A stretch of DNA of 64,000 nt from Closterium sp. Naga37s-1 (taxonomy: Eukaryota > Streptophyta > Zygnematophyceae > Desmidiales > Closteriaceae), in NCBI GenBank assembly GCA_947471745.1, contig CANJKZ010001038.1:62001-126000 (forward strand), written 5' to 3'. Positions 46,572-57,617 of this stretch are shown piece after piece. A model generated the notes under the pieces. That model was given only the letters and a program-made list of their open reading frames with translations. It was not told where the DNA came from and ran no database searches. How positions within the stretch are numbered: the stretch's first letter is position 1; each line of letters opens with the position of its first letter. The position numbers were made by a program, and so were the translations under genes.

Positions 46572-47250
46572 ATGTGATGTGATGTGATGTGATGTGATGT
46601 GATGTGATGTGATGTGATGTGATGTGATGTGATGTGATGTGATGTGATGTGATGTGATGTGATGTGATGTGATGTGATGTGATGTGACGTGTTGTGATGG
46701 GATAGGATGGGCGGGATGGGATGGGATGGGTTGGGATGGGATGGGATGGGATGGGATGGGATGGGATGGGATGGGATGGGATTGGATGCGATGCAATGGG
46801 ATGGGATGGGATGGGATGCGATGCGATGCGATGCGATACGATGCGATGCGATGCGATGCGATGTGATGTGGTGGGGTGTGGTGTGATGTGATGTGATGTG
46901 ATGTGATGTGATGTGATGTGATGTGATGTGATGTGATGTGATGTGATGTGATGTGATGTGACGTGTTGTGATGGGATAGGATGGGCGGGATGGGATGGGT
47001 TGGGATGGGATGGGATGGGATGGGATGGGATGGGATGGGATGGGATGGGATGGGATGGGATTGGATGCGATGCAATGGGATGGGATGGGATGGGATGGGA
47101 TGCGATGCGATGCGATGCGATGCGATGCGATACGATGCGATGCGATGCGATGCGATGCGATGCGATGCGATGTGATGTGATGTGATGTGATGTGATGTGA
47201 TGTGATGTGATGTGATGTGATGTGATGTGGTGTGATGTGATGTGATGTGA
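46572..47250. repeat. Pentanucleotide satellite with block structure (GATGT, GATGG, GATGC)
   Basis: Uninterrupted 5-bp units: blocks of GATGT, then GATGG, then GATGC, then GATGT again. The whole cycle appears twice, with the marker gtgacgtgttgtgatggg at about 46683 and 46957, giving a 274-bp higher-order period. Frames are open on both strands for over 230 codons purely from the repeat. Confidence 0.95.
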
Positions 47251-47461
47251 AGGCACAACTTCCTTCCAGTATCAAATACGTCCAGGATCAGAGTAACAAG
47301 TGCTGGAGCCAAGCAGATATGGCCGGAGATCTGATGTTAAAATGAGCAACATGAAATTAGCAACAGTAGCTATTATAACTATAAAAAAATCATGATAATT
47401 GTAAGAATTAATCCCTTTTAACTCCCTTGCCACCGCTCCCTTCCAATCCCTCTCACCGTCG

Positions 47462-47510
47462 AATGCGGTGGCGGAAAGTGTGTTCAAGTCGGTGCAGGAC
47501 ATGCAAACAT
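47462..47510 (+). other. Decayed copy of the exon 5 start
   Basis: ATGCGGTGGCGGAAAGTGTG and CGGTGCAGGACATGCA resemble the exon 5 start at 48044 (ACGCGGTGGCGGACAGTGTG). A second copy lies at 47934 (ACGTGGTGGCAGACGGTGTG). Both are preceded by pyrimidine-rich sequence. Confidence 0.55.
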
Positions 47511-47582
47511 CGCCCTCATTCTTACTCAGAGAGAAATAGATTCTACCCAGAACACCAGACTTTGTACGTTCTGGTGTCTGTT

Positions 47583-47806
47583 GATCTATGTTTAGGCTAC
47601 GTAGGGATTAAGTAAGCAAGGAAATATCATTATAAGGCTGAGCGTGTACGCGCGTTTCGGCACAACGGCCTTCGTCAGCGCTCTTAGAAAGATTTTTATT
47701 GTAATTTTGAGAGCTGACAAAGGCCATTGTGCCAAACGCACGTACGCTCAGTCTCGGAATGATATTTCTTTGCTTACTCAATCCTACCTAGCCTAAGCAT
47801 AGACTA
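47583..47806. repeat. Foldback element: about 100-bp inverted repeat with a 24-bp loop
   Basis: Left arm 47583-47684 and right arm 47709-47806 are imperfect reverse complements (gatctatgtttaggct with agcctaagcatagact; taagcaaggaaatatcat with atgatatttctttgctta). The minus strand of the left arm contains CTGACGA, GGCC...GCC and CGAAAC in hammerhead order. No target duplication was identified. Confidence 0.75.
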
Positions 47807-48043
47807 GCGGAGACTAGAACTAACTGAGTCTGGTGATCTGGGTCGGATCTATTTCTCTCTTTCCACCCACCTGCTTCCCAAACTTACTCCCCTTTCCCTC
47901 CCCCCCTTTTTCTTCACCACCAGACGTGGTGGCAGACGGTGTGTCCAAATCGGTGCAAAGTTTCTTCTCTCAAGCTCCTTCTGAGCCCTCTGAGGACACA
48001 GCTTTGGCCTCCCCTTCTCTCCCCCCACCCCACCCCCCACCAG

Positions 48044-51000
48044 ACGCGGTGGCGGACAGTGTGGTGAAGGCGGTGCAGGACGTGCAGGCCCTCCCCTCTC
48101 TGACGGACGCGCAGCGCGTGGCGGCCATCGACGCCTTCCTGCAGCGCCCCCTCGACGCCCACGCCTTCCAGGCCATGAGCCCCGCCCTGCAGACCCTCTT
48201 TGCCCGCCGCGCCCACGCCCAGGCCGTCGACAGGCAGCTGGCCGGGATTCAAGCTGCCGCTGCTGCTGGGGGGAATGCGCTCCTCCCAGACCAGCAGCTT
48301 CGGGGGCTGCCAGGTGTGGCTGGGGTTGCTGGTGTGGTGGGGGGGACTGCGGGGGTGGGAACGGAGGGGGTGGGAACGGAGGGGGTGGGAACGGCGGGGT
48401 TGGGAACGGCGGGGTTGGGAACGGCGGGGGTGGGAACGGCGGGGGTGGGGACGGCGGGGGTGGGGACGGCGGGGGTGGGAACGGCGCGGGTGGGAACGGC
48501 GCGGGTGGGAACGGCGCGGGTGGGAACGGCGGGGGTGGGAACGGCGGGGGTGGGAACGGCGGGGGTGGGAACGGCGGGGGTGGGAACGGCGGGGGTGGGA
48601 CCGGCGGGGGTGGGAACGGCGGGGGTGGGAACGGCGGGGGTGGGAACGGCGGGGGTGGGAATGGCGGGGGTGGGAACGGCGGGGGTGGGAACGGCGGGGG
48701 TGGGAACGGCGGGGGTGGGGACGGCGGGGGTGGGAACGGTGGGGTTGGGAACAGCGGGGGTGAGCATGGGGAGTACAGGAATGGGGGCAAGGGGAAGAGG
48801 GGGGACGAGCATGGTGGGAACGGTAATGGGGGGAACACGGATGGGGGAAACGGGAATCGGTTCGAGGGGATTGGGGACGGTGGGGCAAACGGGGGCAGTG
48901 GGAGGGATGGCACGAGGTGGGGGTGTGGCAGGAGGTGGGAGTGTGGGTGTGGGAACGGCAGCAGCAGGTACAGTAGCAGCAGACACAGCAGGAGAAGGGA
49001 GGGGTGTACAAGGTGTGGGAGGGCTGGTAGGGGGAGTAGGGGAAACCGGGGCGGCAGCAGGGGCAAGAGGAGCAGGAGGGTTGGGCGGCACACAAGGGGC
49101 GGGCGGCATGGCAGGGCTCCAGGTGCTGGGGCCTCGCGTGCAGGAGTTGATGCAGGAGTTGGTTAGGGAGATCCTGGGAGCAGTCAATGCGAGTCAACAG
49201 ATGGTCAGCACCGGTCAAGGGGCGGTCAATGCAGGTCAAGGGGCAGTCAATGCTGGTCAAGGGGCGGTCAATGCAGGTCAAGGGGCGGTCAATGCAGGTC
49301 AAGGGGCGGTCAATGCAGGTCACACGAGGGTAACTGGCAATCCAGTGGTGGTCAACGGGATTCGATGCGAGTGCCATGAGTGTGTGGCTGCTAGATTGGC
49401 AATGAGAACACGTGAAGGCACAGTCAACGCGAGTCAAGATGGAGTCAACGCGAGTCAACGAGTGATCAATGCGGATCCAAGGAGGGGAGTGGTAGCGAAT
49501 CAAGTGGAGACAGCTGTCGGCCATTCAGGGTTAGGTGCAGGTCGTGTGGGGACGGCTGCTGTGCTAGAGACAAGAAATGCTGGTCAAGCACCAGTCAACA
49601 CGGGTCAAGCACGAATAAACGCCGGTCAAGCACGAGTCAACACTGGTCAAGCAGCAGTCAACACTGGTCAAGCACGAGTCAACGCTGGTCTAGCACGATT
49701 AAACACTGGTCACACAACAGTCAACGCCGGCCAAGCACGAGCCAACGCTGGTCACGCTGCAGTCAACCCTGGACAAACACCAGTCAACACTGGTCGCGCA
49801 GCAGCCAACGCCAGTCACGCACGAGTCAACGATGGTCAAGCACCAGTCAACGCGGATCAAGCACGAATAAACGCCGGTCAAGCACGAGTCAACGCTGGTC
49901 TAGCACGATTAAACACTGGTCACACAACAGTCAACGCCGGTCAAGCACGGGTCAACGCTGGTCACGCAGCAGTCAACCCTGGTCAAGCACCAGTCAACAC
50001 TGGTCACGCAGCAGCCAGCGCCAGTCAAGCACGAGTCAACGCTGGTCAAGCACCATTCAACGCTGGTCACGCACTGGTCAACACTGGTCAAGCACCATTC
50101 ACTGCTGGTCAAGCACCAGTCAACGCTGGTCAAGCACTGGTCAACGCTGGTCAACCACCATTCAACGCGTTTCAACTTCAAGCACTGGTCAACGCTGGTC
50201 AAGCACCATTCAGTATTGTTCAAGCATTTGTCAACGCTGGTCAATCACCATTCACTGCTGGTCAAGCACCAGTCAACGCTGGTCAAGCACCATTCAGTGT
50301 TGTTCAAGCAATGGTCAACGCTGGTCAAGCACCAGCCAACGCTGTTCAAGCGCTGGTCAACGCCAGTCAAGCACCATTCACTGTTGGTCAAGCACTAGTC
50401 AACGCTGGTCAAGCACCATTCAACGCTGGTCAAGCACCGGTCAACGCTGGTCTATGGGCTGCTAATGCAGGTGGAGGGGTGGGCCAAGGCAGAGCAGAGG
50501 GAGGAGGGGTGTGGAGGGACACAGCAATCCTGGGGCTGCTGTTGAAGCTGCTGCAAGGCCAGGCGAAGGAAACGGGTGGGGCTGTGGCGAGGGGACAGGG
50601 CGAAAACGGCGGGCAAAGAGGGGAGCAGGGAGAGCAGCAGGGAAGGCAGCAGGGAGGGGAGCAGGGAGGGGAACAGGGAGGGGGGCAGGGAGGGGAGCAG
50701 GGAGGGGGACAGGGCGGGGGGCAGGAGGGGGGGCAGGGAGGGGGACAGGGCGGGGGGCAGGAAGGGGGGCAGGGAGGGGACCAGGGAGGGGACCAGGGAG
50801 GGGGACAGGGAGGGGGGCAGGGAGGGGAGCAGGGAGGGGAACAGGGAGGGGAACAGGGAGGGGGGCAGGAAGGGGAGCAGGGAGGGGAGCAGGGAGGGGA
50901 ACAGGGAGGGGGGCAGGAAGGGGGGCAGGGAGGGGAACAGGGAGGGGAACAGGGAGGGGGGCAGGAAGGGGGGCAGGGAGGGGAACAGGGAGGGGGGCAG

Positions 51001-54000
51001 GAAGGGAATCGGGGAGGAAATGGAGGAGCGGATGAGAGAGTCAGCTTGCCGGGAGAAAGCGGCAGTGGAGGGGGGCACTTCACGCTGTCGCACCGCTGTG
51101 TGGCGGACGGGCCGGCAGGGCAGTGCAGCCTGTGCAGCATCGTTGCCAATTTCGCCAAAATGGTGGGCGCCCAGGGTGGCCTGGGGGGCGCGCAGGGTGG
51201 CCTGGGGGGCGTGCAGGGTGGCCTGATGGGGGTTGCTGCAGGGGGAGGAGTGCCCGCAGCAAGCGATCTGAGGGGGAGTGGTGGTGGGGAAGTGGTGGCT
51301 GTGCCGAGTGGAGGAGGAGGGGGTGGTGGGGGAGATGTACGCATGTCGGAAGGAGGAGGGGGGAGTGGTGGTGGAGGGGAGGAGGGGGTGGGCGTTGAAG
51401 TTGAAGGGGTTGAGGCGGGAGTGACGGGAGAGGTGGGAGAGACGGGAGAGGTGGGAGAGGTGAGGCCAGGGGGAGGTGGAGAGGGACGGGGGGCTGGAGA
51501 AGGAGGGGAGGGCGTAGAAGGAGGGGGGAATGGGGGAGGGGGGGGTGGAGAGGGAGGGGGTGGTGGAGAGGGAGGGGGGGATGGAGAGGGAGGGGGGGGT
51601 GGAGAGGAACGGAGGGTTGGAGAAGGAGGGGAGGGTGGAGGGTTGGGCGGCACAGGTTGGTTGGGTGACACGGCAGGGCTGCAGCTGCTGGGGCATGGCG
51701 TGCAGGAGTTTGTTGGAAGAGAGAGCCTGGGAGCAGTCAACGCGAGTCAACAGATGGCCAGCACAGGTCAACAGGCAGTCAACGCTGGTCAAGGGGCAGT
51801 GAACATGCGCCAATCAGCAGTGAATCAAGGTCCATTGGAGAGTGCGGGCGCAGGCGAAGGGGCAATCAACGCTGGTCAAGGGGCAGGGAACGCAGGTCAA
51901 GGGGCAGTGAACGCAGGTCAAGGGGCAGTGAACGCAGGTCAAGGGGCAGTGAACGCAGGTCAAGGGGCAGTGAACGCAGGTCAAGGGGCAGTGAACGCAG
52001 GTCAAGGGGCAGTGAACGCAGGTCAAGGGGCAGTGAACGCAGGTCAAGGGGCAGTGAACGCAGGTCAAGGGGCAGTGAACGCAGGTCAAGGGGCAGTGAA
52101 CGCAGGTCACACGGGGATGACTGGCAATCCAGTGGTGGTGAACGGGATTCAATGCAAGTGCCGTGAGTGTGTGGTTGCTACCTTGGCGGCCAGAATACGT
52201 GAAGGTGCGGTCAACCTGAGTCAAGCGGTCAATCTGAGTCAAGCAGCAGGCAATCCAATTCAAGCAGTAGTCAATCCAATTCAGGCAGCAGTCTATGTGG
52301 CAAGTCAACTCGTGGCCAATGCGGATCCAAGGAGGAGAGTGGCAGCGAATCAGGTGGAGACAGCTGTCGGTCAACGAGGATTTAATGCAGGTCGTGCAGT
52401 CAATGCTGGTCAAACACCAGTCAACGCTGGTCAAGCACCAGTCAACGCTGGTCAAGCACCAGTCAACGCTGGTCAAGCACCAGTCAACGCTGGTCAAGCA
52501 CCATCCAACTATGGTCTATGGGCTGCTAATGCAGGTGGAGGGGTGGGCCAAGGCAGGACAGTGGGAGGAGTGGAAGGAAGAGGAGGGGCTTGGAGGGACG
52601 CAACGATCATGGGACTGCTGCAGCTGCTGCTGCAAGGCCGGGCGAAGGAAAGGGGCGGGGCTGTGGCGAGGGGACAGGAGGAGACCGGCGGACAAAGAGC
52701 GGAGCAGGGAGGGGGGCAGGGAGAGGAGCAGGGAGGGGAGCAGGGAGGGGAGCAGGGAGGGGAGCAGGGAGGGGGGCAGGGAGTGGGGCAGGGAGGGGGA
52801 CAGAGAGGGGGGCAGGAAGGGAGACAGGGAGGGAAGCAGGGAGGGGAGCAGGGAGGGGAGCAGGGAGGGGATGAGAGAGTGGGAACGGTGAGCATGCCGG
52901 GGGGAAGCGGCAGCGAAGGGGGGTTCTTCACGGTGTCGCACTGCTGTGTGGCGGACGGGCCGGCAGGGCAGTGCAGCCTGTGCAGCATCATGGCCAATTT
53001 TGTGAGAGTAGTGGGCGCCTATGGTGGCCTGGGTGGGGTTGCTGCTGGGGGAGGAGTGCCCGCCGCAAGTGACCTGAGGAAGAGTGGTGGGGAAGCGGTG
53101 GCTGTGCCGAGTGGAGGGGGAGAGGGTGCTAGGGGGGAGGTGGCTGTGCCGAGTGGAGGGGGAGAGGGTGCTAGGGGGGAGGTGGCTGTGCCGAGTGAAG
53201 TAGGAGGGCGTGGTGGGGGAGAGGTGTGCTTGTCGGGGGAAGGAGGGGGGAGTGGTGGTGGAGGGGCAGAGAGGGTGGGGGTTGCGGGTGAGGGGGTTGA
53301 GACGGGAGAGGTGAGGGCAGAGGTGGGTGGAGAGGCACAAGGGGATGGAGAAGGAGGGGGGGGCGGAGATGAAAATAGGCAAACTATCGCCTCAGCAGCA
53401 GCAGCCAATGCAGGTCAAGGGGCGGCCAATGCAGGTCAAGGGGCGACTTTGAGTGAAGGGAAGGAGTTGAGTTCACGGGAGGATGTGCATGGTGCTCGGG
53501 AAACGAGTGAGGGCGAGGGGTTGAGTGAGGGGAGGGGAACCGTGTGTGTGAGTGACGGGGATATGGTGCTTGAGGAGGGAGATGTGATTATGGGGGAGGC
53601 AGGTACTTCTGAGGGGGAAGCGGATGTGACTATGGGGGAAGCGGACGTGACTATGGGGGAAGCGGACATGAGTGTGATGAGAGGGGACCTCGTTATGGGG
53701 GAAGGGACAACAACTGTGGGGGGAGGGGACATCAATGAAATGGAAGGAGAGAGGAGTGGGAAGGAGGGAGAGAGGAGTGGGAAGGAGGGAGAGAGGAGTG
53801 GGAAGGAGGGAGAGACGAGTGGGAAGGAGGGAGAGAGAAGTGGGACAGAGAGAGGGAGGAGTGGGACAGAGGGAGAAACGAGTGGGAAGGAGGGAGAGAG
53901 AAGTGGGACAGAGGGAGGAAGGAGCGGGACAGAGGGAGAAACGAGTGGGAAGGAGGGAGAGACGAGTGGGAATGAGGGAGAGAGAAGTGGGACAGAGGGA

Positions 54001-55023
54001 GAGAGGAGTGGGACAGAGGGAGAAACGAGTGGAAAGGATGGAGAGACGAGTGGGAAGGAGGGAGAGAGAAGTGGGAAGGAGGGAGAGAAGAGTGGGACAG
54101 AGGGAGAGACGGGTGGGACAGAGGGAGAGACGAGTAGGAAGGAGGGAGAGAGAAGTGGGACAGAGGGAGAGAGGAGTGGGACAGTGGGAGAAACGAGTGG
54201 GAAGGATGGAGAGACGAGTGGGAAGGAGGGAGAGAAGAGTGGGAAGGAGGGAGAGACGAGTGAGAAGGAGGGAGAGACGAGTGGGAAGGAGGGAAAGACG
54301 AGTATGAATGAGGGAGAGACGAGTGGGGAGGGAGAGACGAGTGGGAAGGAGGGAGAAACGAGTGGGAAAGAGGGAGAGACGAGTGGGAAGGAGGGGGAAA
54401 CGAGTGAGAAGGAGGGAGAGACGAGTGGGAAGGAGGGAGAGACGAGTAAGGAGGGAAAGACGAGTGGAAAGGAAGGAGAAATGAGTAGGAAGGAGGAGGA
54501 TGATGCTATTGGAAAAGTCAATATGAGTGCAACGGAAGGAGAGAAGGAAGGAGGCATGAGCTCAGGGGAAGGCGAGGTGCAAGTGGCTTCAGAGACAGGC
54601 TGTGAAGGTCACTTGATTGTCAATGATGGTCAGGGGGGAAGTGATTCTCGTGAGATGGCAGTCAACGAGGGTCAAGGCGAAGTCAATGAGGGTCAAGGCG
54701 AAGTCAATGAGGGTCAAGGCGAAGTCAATGTGGGTCAAGGCGTGGAGGGTGCAAGTCAAAAGGTTGCAACTGACGGTCAAATGCCAGTCAGCAAAGGTCA
54801 ATGCGCAGTCAACGGTGGTCAAGAAGCAAGCAGCGGGGGTGAGGGTAGTGGGCGCATGCTCAATGAGCGTTCAGCAGAAGACCATGCAAGACAGATACAG
54901 GAGGGTGGAGATGAAGGAAAGGGCGCAGGGGGTGAAAGGGAAGCAAGGACAGGTCGAACCAACCAATGTGGTGTGGATGGGTTGGATGAGGTGGAGTGGG
55001 AAGTCGAGGCAGGCACGGACTGA
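48044..55023 (+). CDS. Giant repeat-rich last exon of the Myb/SANT-like gene (open frame from 47833)
   Basis: 2,326 codons without a stop; the open frame extends back to an ATG at 47833, an alternative start if this is a separate gene. It begins [34 protein letters not shown] and [16 protein letters not shown], resembling the carboxyl tail of plant Myb/SANT-like proteins, which supports joining to exon 4. Then follow: GVGTA pentapeptides (48.35-48.77 kb); a module with [24 protein letters not shown] heptapeptides, a Cys motif ([14 protein letters not shown]), QGGE repeats and a second Cys block ([19 protein letters not shown]); a diverged second copy of this whole module (51.64-53.05 kb); [11 protein letters not shown] repeats; SGKEGE heptapeptides (53.74-54.49 kb); and VNEGQGE. 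Function unknown. All periods are multiples of three. Confidence 0.65.
48349..48770 (+). repeat. 15-bp coding repeat (GVGTA)
   Basis: About 28 units of gggaacggcgggggt encoding GVGTA, with E, R, L and P variants. Confidence 0.9.
49200..50455 (+). repeat. 21-bp coding repeats (NAGQGAV, then NAGQAPV), first module
   Basis: Units of ggtcaaggggcggtcaatgc, then, after the Cys motif, ggtcaagcaccagtcaacgct and variants. Heptapeptides such as NAGQARV and NTGQAAV. Confidence 0.9.
50610..51010 (+). repeat. 12-bp coding repeat (GEQG/GGQG), first module
   Basis: Units of ggggagcaggga and gggggacaggga, encoding Gly/Gln/Glu-rich sequence. The opposite strand reads Pro/Ser-rich and is a shadow. Confidence 0.88.
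51840..52115 (+). repeat. 21-bp coding repeat (NAGQGAV), second module
   Basis: Eleven or so near-identical copies of caaggggcagtgaacgcaggt, more uniform than in the first module. A shorter run of caagcaccagtcaacgctggt follows at 52.4-52.5 kb and a QGGG run at 52.69-52.87 kb. Confidence 0.9.
53740..54490 (+). repeat. 21-bp coding repeat (SGKEGE/SGTEGE)
   Basis: About 35 copies of a unit like agtgggaaggagggagagacg, with K/T, E/D and R/T changes and two shortened units. Highly charged; probably disordered. Confidence 0.9.
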
Positions 55024-55297
55024 AATTGTAGTGAGGTGGTGGGTGTGGGGGCATCCAGCGAGCCAGGGCAGGGATGCTTTTGTGAGGTGAAGTTCGTTCG
55101 ATGAATCGATGGTCTTATTTTGCAACTTAATCAACTTTCAATGAAAGGACTTCAACTTATATGATTTACAGTGAGCATTTTAAAATATGGTGGTTACAAT
55201 TTGTTCTGTGGCAAGCCCACGTGAGCTTCCAGCTTTCCAAACTCCATTAATACGCCAAAACAAAGTACATCGCACTAATGGTTGCTGCGGACTGCAG
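55024..55297. other. Spacer after the giant exon
   Basis: AT-richer; no gene seen. It could hold the 3' untranslated region. Confidence 0.4.
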
Positions 55298-55414
55298 ATG
55301 TCAGTGCCTGCGATCATCCCATCCCATGCTAAATGGTTGCTATATGGTGACGACGCCTTCAGCCATGGCAAGGCCGAGCGAGTCCTGGGAGACTTTGACG
55401 TACTCCACTCGCAG
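55298..55414 (+). CDS. Candidate exon, fringe/DUF604-like glycosyltransferase fragment
   Basis: Bounded by GGACTGCAG| and CTCGCAG|GTACGG, and open for 39 codons: MSVPAIIPSHAKWLLYGDDA and FSHGKAERVLGDFDVLHSQ. The AKWLLYGDD...VL.DFD pattern recalls the DxD region of plant fringe-like (DUF604) glycosyltransferases, which typically read KWxxxGDDDT followed by VL..YD. The third Asp is Ala here. No other exon of such a gene was found nearby. The donor is followed by short ggcagcgac duplications and, further on, by other repeats. Confidence 0.3.
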
Positions 55415-55894
55415 GTACGGCAGCGACGGCAGCGAGAGCGGGATGGAGGGGTTGTCTGGGGGCGGGATTACCCCCGATGTCAGCGCCTGTTGGGGGTGAT
55501 GGGGCAAGAGGAAAGGCAGGCGAATGGGGAGGGGGGTCAGGAGAGAGGGACGTTGGTTTGAGGTAGGGAGGTGGGGGTTACTACTGATGGGGTAGAGATG
55601 GGGGGTTGAGTGCTGATGGGGTAGAAATGGGGGGTTTACTGCTGATGCTAGCGCCTGATGCGCAGAGGGATGGGTGCTGTGCTGATGCGAGTCCCTGCAG
55701 TCGATGCGTGATAGCAATGGGTAGGAGAGGGAGGGGGGAAGAAAGGGTGTGAGAGCACGGCCGTTCGGCCATAAAACCACATCACACTCAACCCAAGGAA
55801 CGACAGGGTTCTAATTGAGTGGCGGGGATGGAGTCAAGCCGTTACATTCATCGCATGTCCCTCAAGTTAATCATCCTCCGTCACCTCTTCTACA
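55415..55894. other. Spacer with short G-rich tandem duplications
   Basis: ctgatggggtagaratggggg recurs about three times around 55.58-55.64 kb. No gene seen. Confidence 0.4.
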
Positions 55895-57343
55895 CATCTC
55901 TGTTCCACTCATCTTTGTTCCACTCATCTTTCTTCCACTCATCGCTGTTCCACTCATCTCTGTTCCTCTCATCTCTGTTCCACTCATCTCTGTTCCACTC
56001 ATCGCTGTTCCACTCATCTCTGTTCCTCTCATCTCTGTTCCACTCATCTCTGTTCCACTCATCTCTGTTCCACTCATCGCTGTTCCACTCATCTCTGTTC
56101 CACTCATCTCTGTTCCACTCATCTCTGTTCCACTCATCTCTGTTCCACTCATCTCTGTTCCACTCATCTCTGTTCCTCTCATCTCTGTTCCACTCATCTC
56201 TGTTCCGCTCATCGCTGTTCCACTCATCTCTGTTCCTCTCATCTCTGTTCCACTCATCTCTGTTCCTCTCATCTCTGTTCCACTCATCTCTGTTCCACTC
56301 ATCGCTGTTCCACTCATCTCTGTTCCTCTCATCTCTGTTCCTCTCATGTCTGTTCCACTCATCTCTGTTCCTCTCATCTCTGTTCCACTCATCTCTGTTC
56401 CACTCATCTCTGTTCCTCTCATCTCTGTTCCACTCATCTCTGTTCCACTCATCTTTGTTCCACTCATCTCAGTTCCTCTCATCTCTGTTCCACTCATCTC
56501 TGTTCCTCTCATCTCTGTTCCACTCATCTCTGTTCCTCTCATCTCTGTTCCTCTCATCTCTGTTCCACTCATCTCTGTTCCTCTCATCTCTGTTCCACTC
56601 ATCTCTGTTCCACTCATCTTTGTTCCACTCATCTCAGTTCCTCTCATCTCTGTTCCACTCATCTCTGTTCCTCTCATCTCTGTTCCTCTCATCTCTGTTC
56701 CACTCATCTCAGTTCCACTCATCTCTGTTCCTCTCATCTCTGTTCCACTCATCTCTGTTCCTCTCATCTCTGTTCCACTCATCGCTGTTCCACTCATCTC
56801 TGTTCCTCTCATCTCTGTTCCACTCATCTCTGTTCCACTCATCGCTGTTCCACTCATCTCTGTTCCTCTCATCTCTGTTCCACTCATCTCTGTTCCACTC
56901 ATCTTTGTTCCACTCATCTCAGTTCCACTCATCTCTGTTCCTCTCATCTCTGTTCCACTCATCTCTGTTCCACTCATCTCTGTTCCTCTCATCTCTGTTC
57001 CACTCATCGCTGTTCCACTCATCTTTGTTCCACTCATCTCAGTTCCACTCATCTCTGTTCCTCTCATCTCTGTTCCACTCATCGCTGTTCCTCTCATCTC
57101 TGTTCCACTCATCTCTGTTCCTCTCATCTCTGTTCCTCTCATCTCTGTTCCACTCATCTCAGTTCCTCTCATGTCTGTTCCTCTCATCTCTGTTCCTCTC
57201 ATCTCTGTTCCACTCATCTCTGTTCCTCTCATCTCTGTTCCTCTCATCTCTGTTCCACTCATCGCTGTTCCACTCATCTCTGTTCCTCTCATCTCTGTTC
57301 CACTCATCGCTGTTCCTCTCATCTCTGTTCCACTCATCTCTGT
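55895..57343. repeat. 15-bp satellite, left block
   Basis: Nearly pure array of CTCTGTTCCACTCAT and CTCTGTTCCTCTCAT, with variants (CGCTG, CTTTG, CTCAG, GTCTG starts). Frames are open on both strands because 15 is a multiple of three and the unit has few stops; I do not call genes here. Confidence 0.96.
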
Positions 57344-57415
57344 TCCTCGTGGGGGGGCGGTATCGCACACGGCACGGCTTAGTACTGTCAGGTTGGGAGA
57401 GGAAAGTGGGTCCAC

Positions 57416-57510
57416 CACGGCTTACTGTCAGCACGGCTTACTGTCAGCACGGCTTACTGTCACCACGGCTTACTGTCAGCACGGCTTACTGTCAGCACGG
57501 CTTACTGTCA
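57416..57510 (-). repeat. 16-bp minisatellite carrying a splice donor in each unit
   Basis: Six copies of GACAGTAAGCCGTGCT on the minus strand (one is altered). The right-most unit coincides with the donor of the exon at 57506-57617. Confidence 0.8.
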
Positions 57511-57617
57511 GCGTCCATCACGGGAGCAGCGCGTGCGAGGGGCATGCAGCAGCGCACCACCACCAGCGCCATCATCGCCGCTCTCGCCGCCAGCATGACG
57601 CCGCCGCGCCTCCCCAT
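57506..57617 (-). CDS. Candidate first exon with signal peptide, in an island inside the satellite
   Basis: Minus strand, start MGRRGGVMLAARAAMMALVV at 57617 (an ATG nine codons upstream, at 57644, is also in frame). It continues VRCCMPLARAAPVMDAD and one further base at the donor CTGACA|GTAAGCC. A basic start, a hydrophobic core and ARAA before P fit a secretory signal peptide. Downstream exons, toward lower coordinates, were not found. The frame is also open upstream only because it runs into the satellite. Confidence 0.4.

Larger units (their letters stand above)
46325..48043 (+). other. Intron 4, filled with satellites
   Basis: The donor AGAG|GTGGGTG and acceptor CCCACCAG|AC share phase 1: the last G of exon 4 plus AC gives Asp. 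In order the intron holds a 31-bp minisatellite, a pentanucleotide satellite, a foldback element and two decayed copies of the acceptor region. 1,719 bp. Its existence is predicted from the sequence only. Confidence 0.5.

Noticed and set aside
46499-47312. Three minus-strand open frames of 230-260 codons (SHHIT-type repeats)
   Set aside because: Pentanucleotide satellite; all three frames read the same peptide pattern.
47849-49524. Long minus-strand Pro-rich frames opposite the giant exon, including further ones at 50430-51813 and 53436-54557
   Set aside because: Shadows of G-rich in-frame repeats; the plus strand alone contains the unique, duplicated Cys-bearing blocks.
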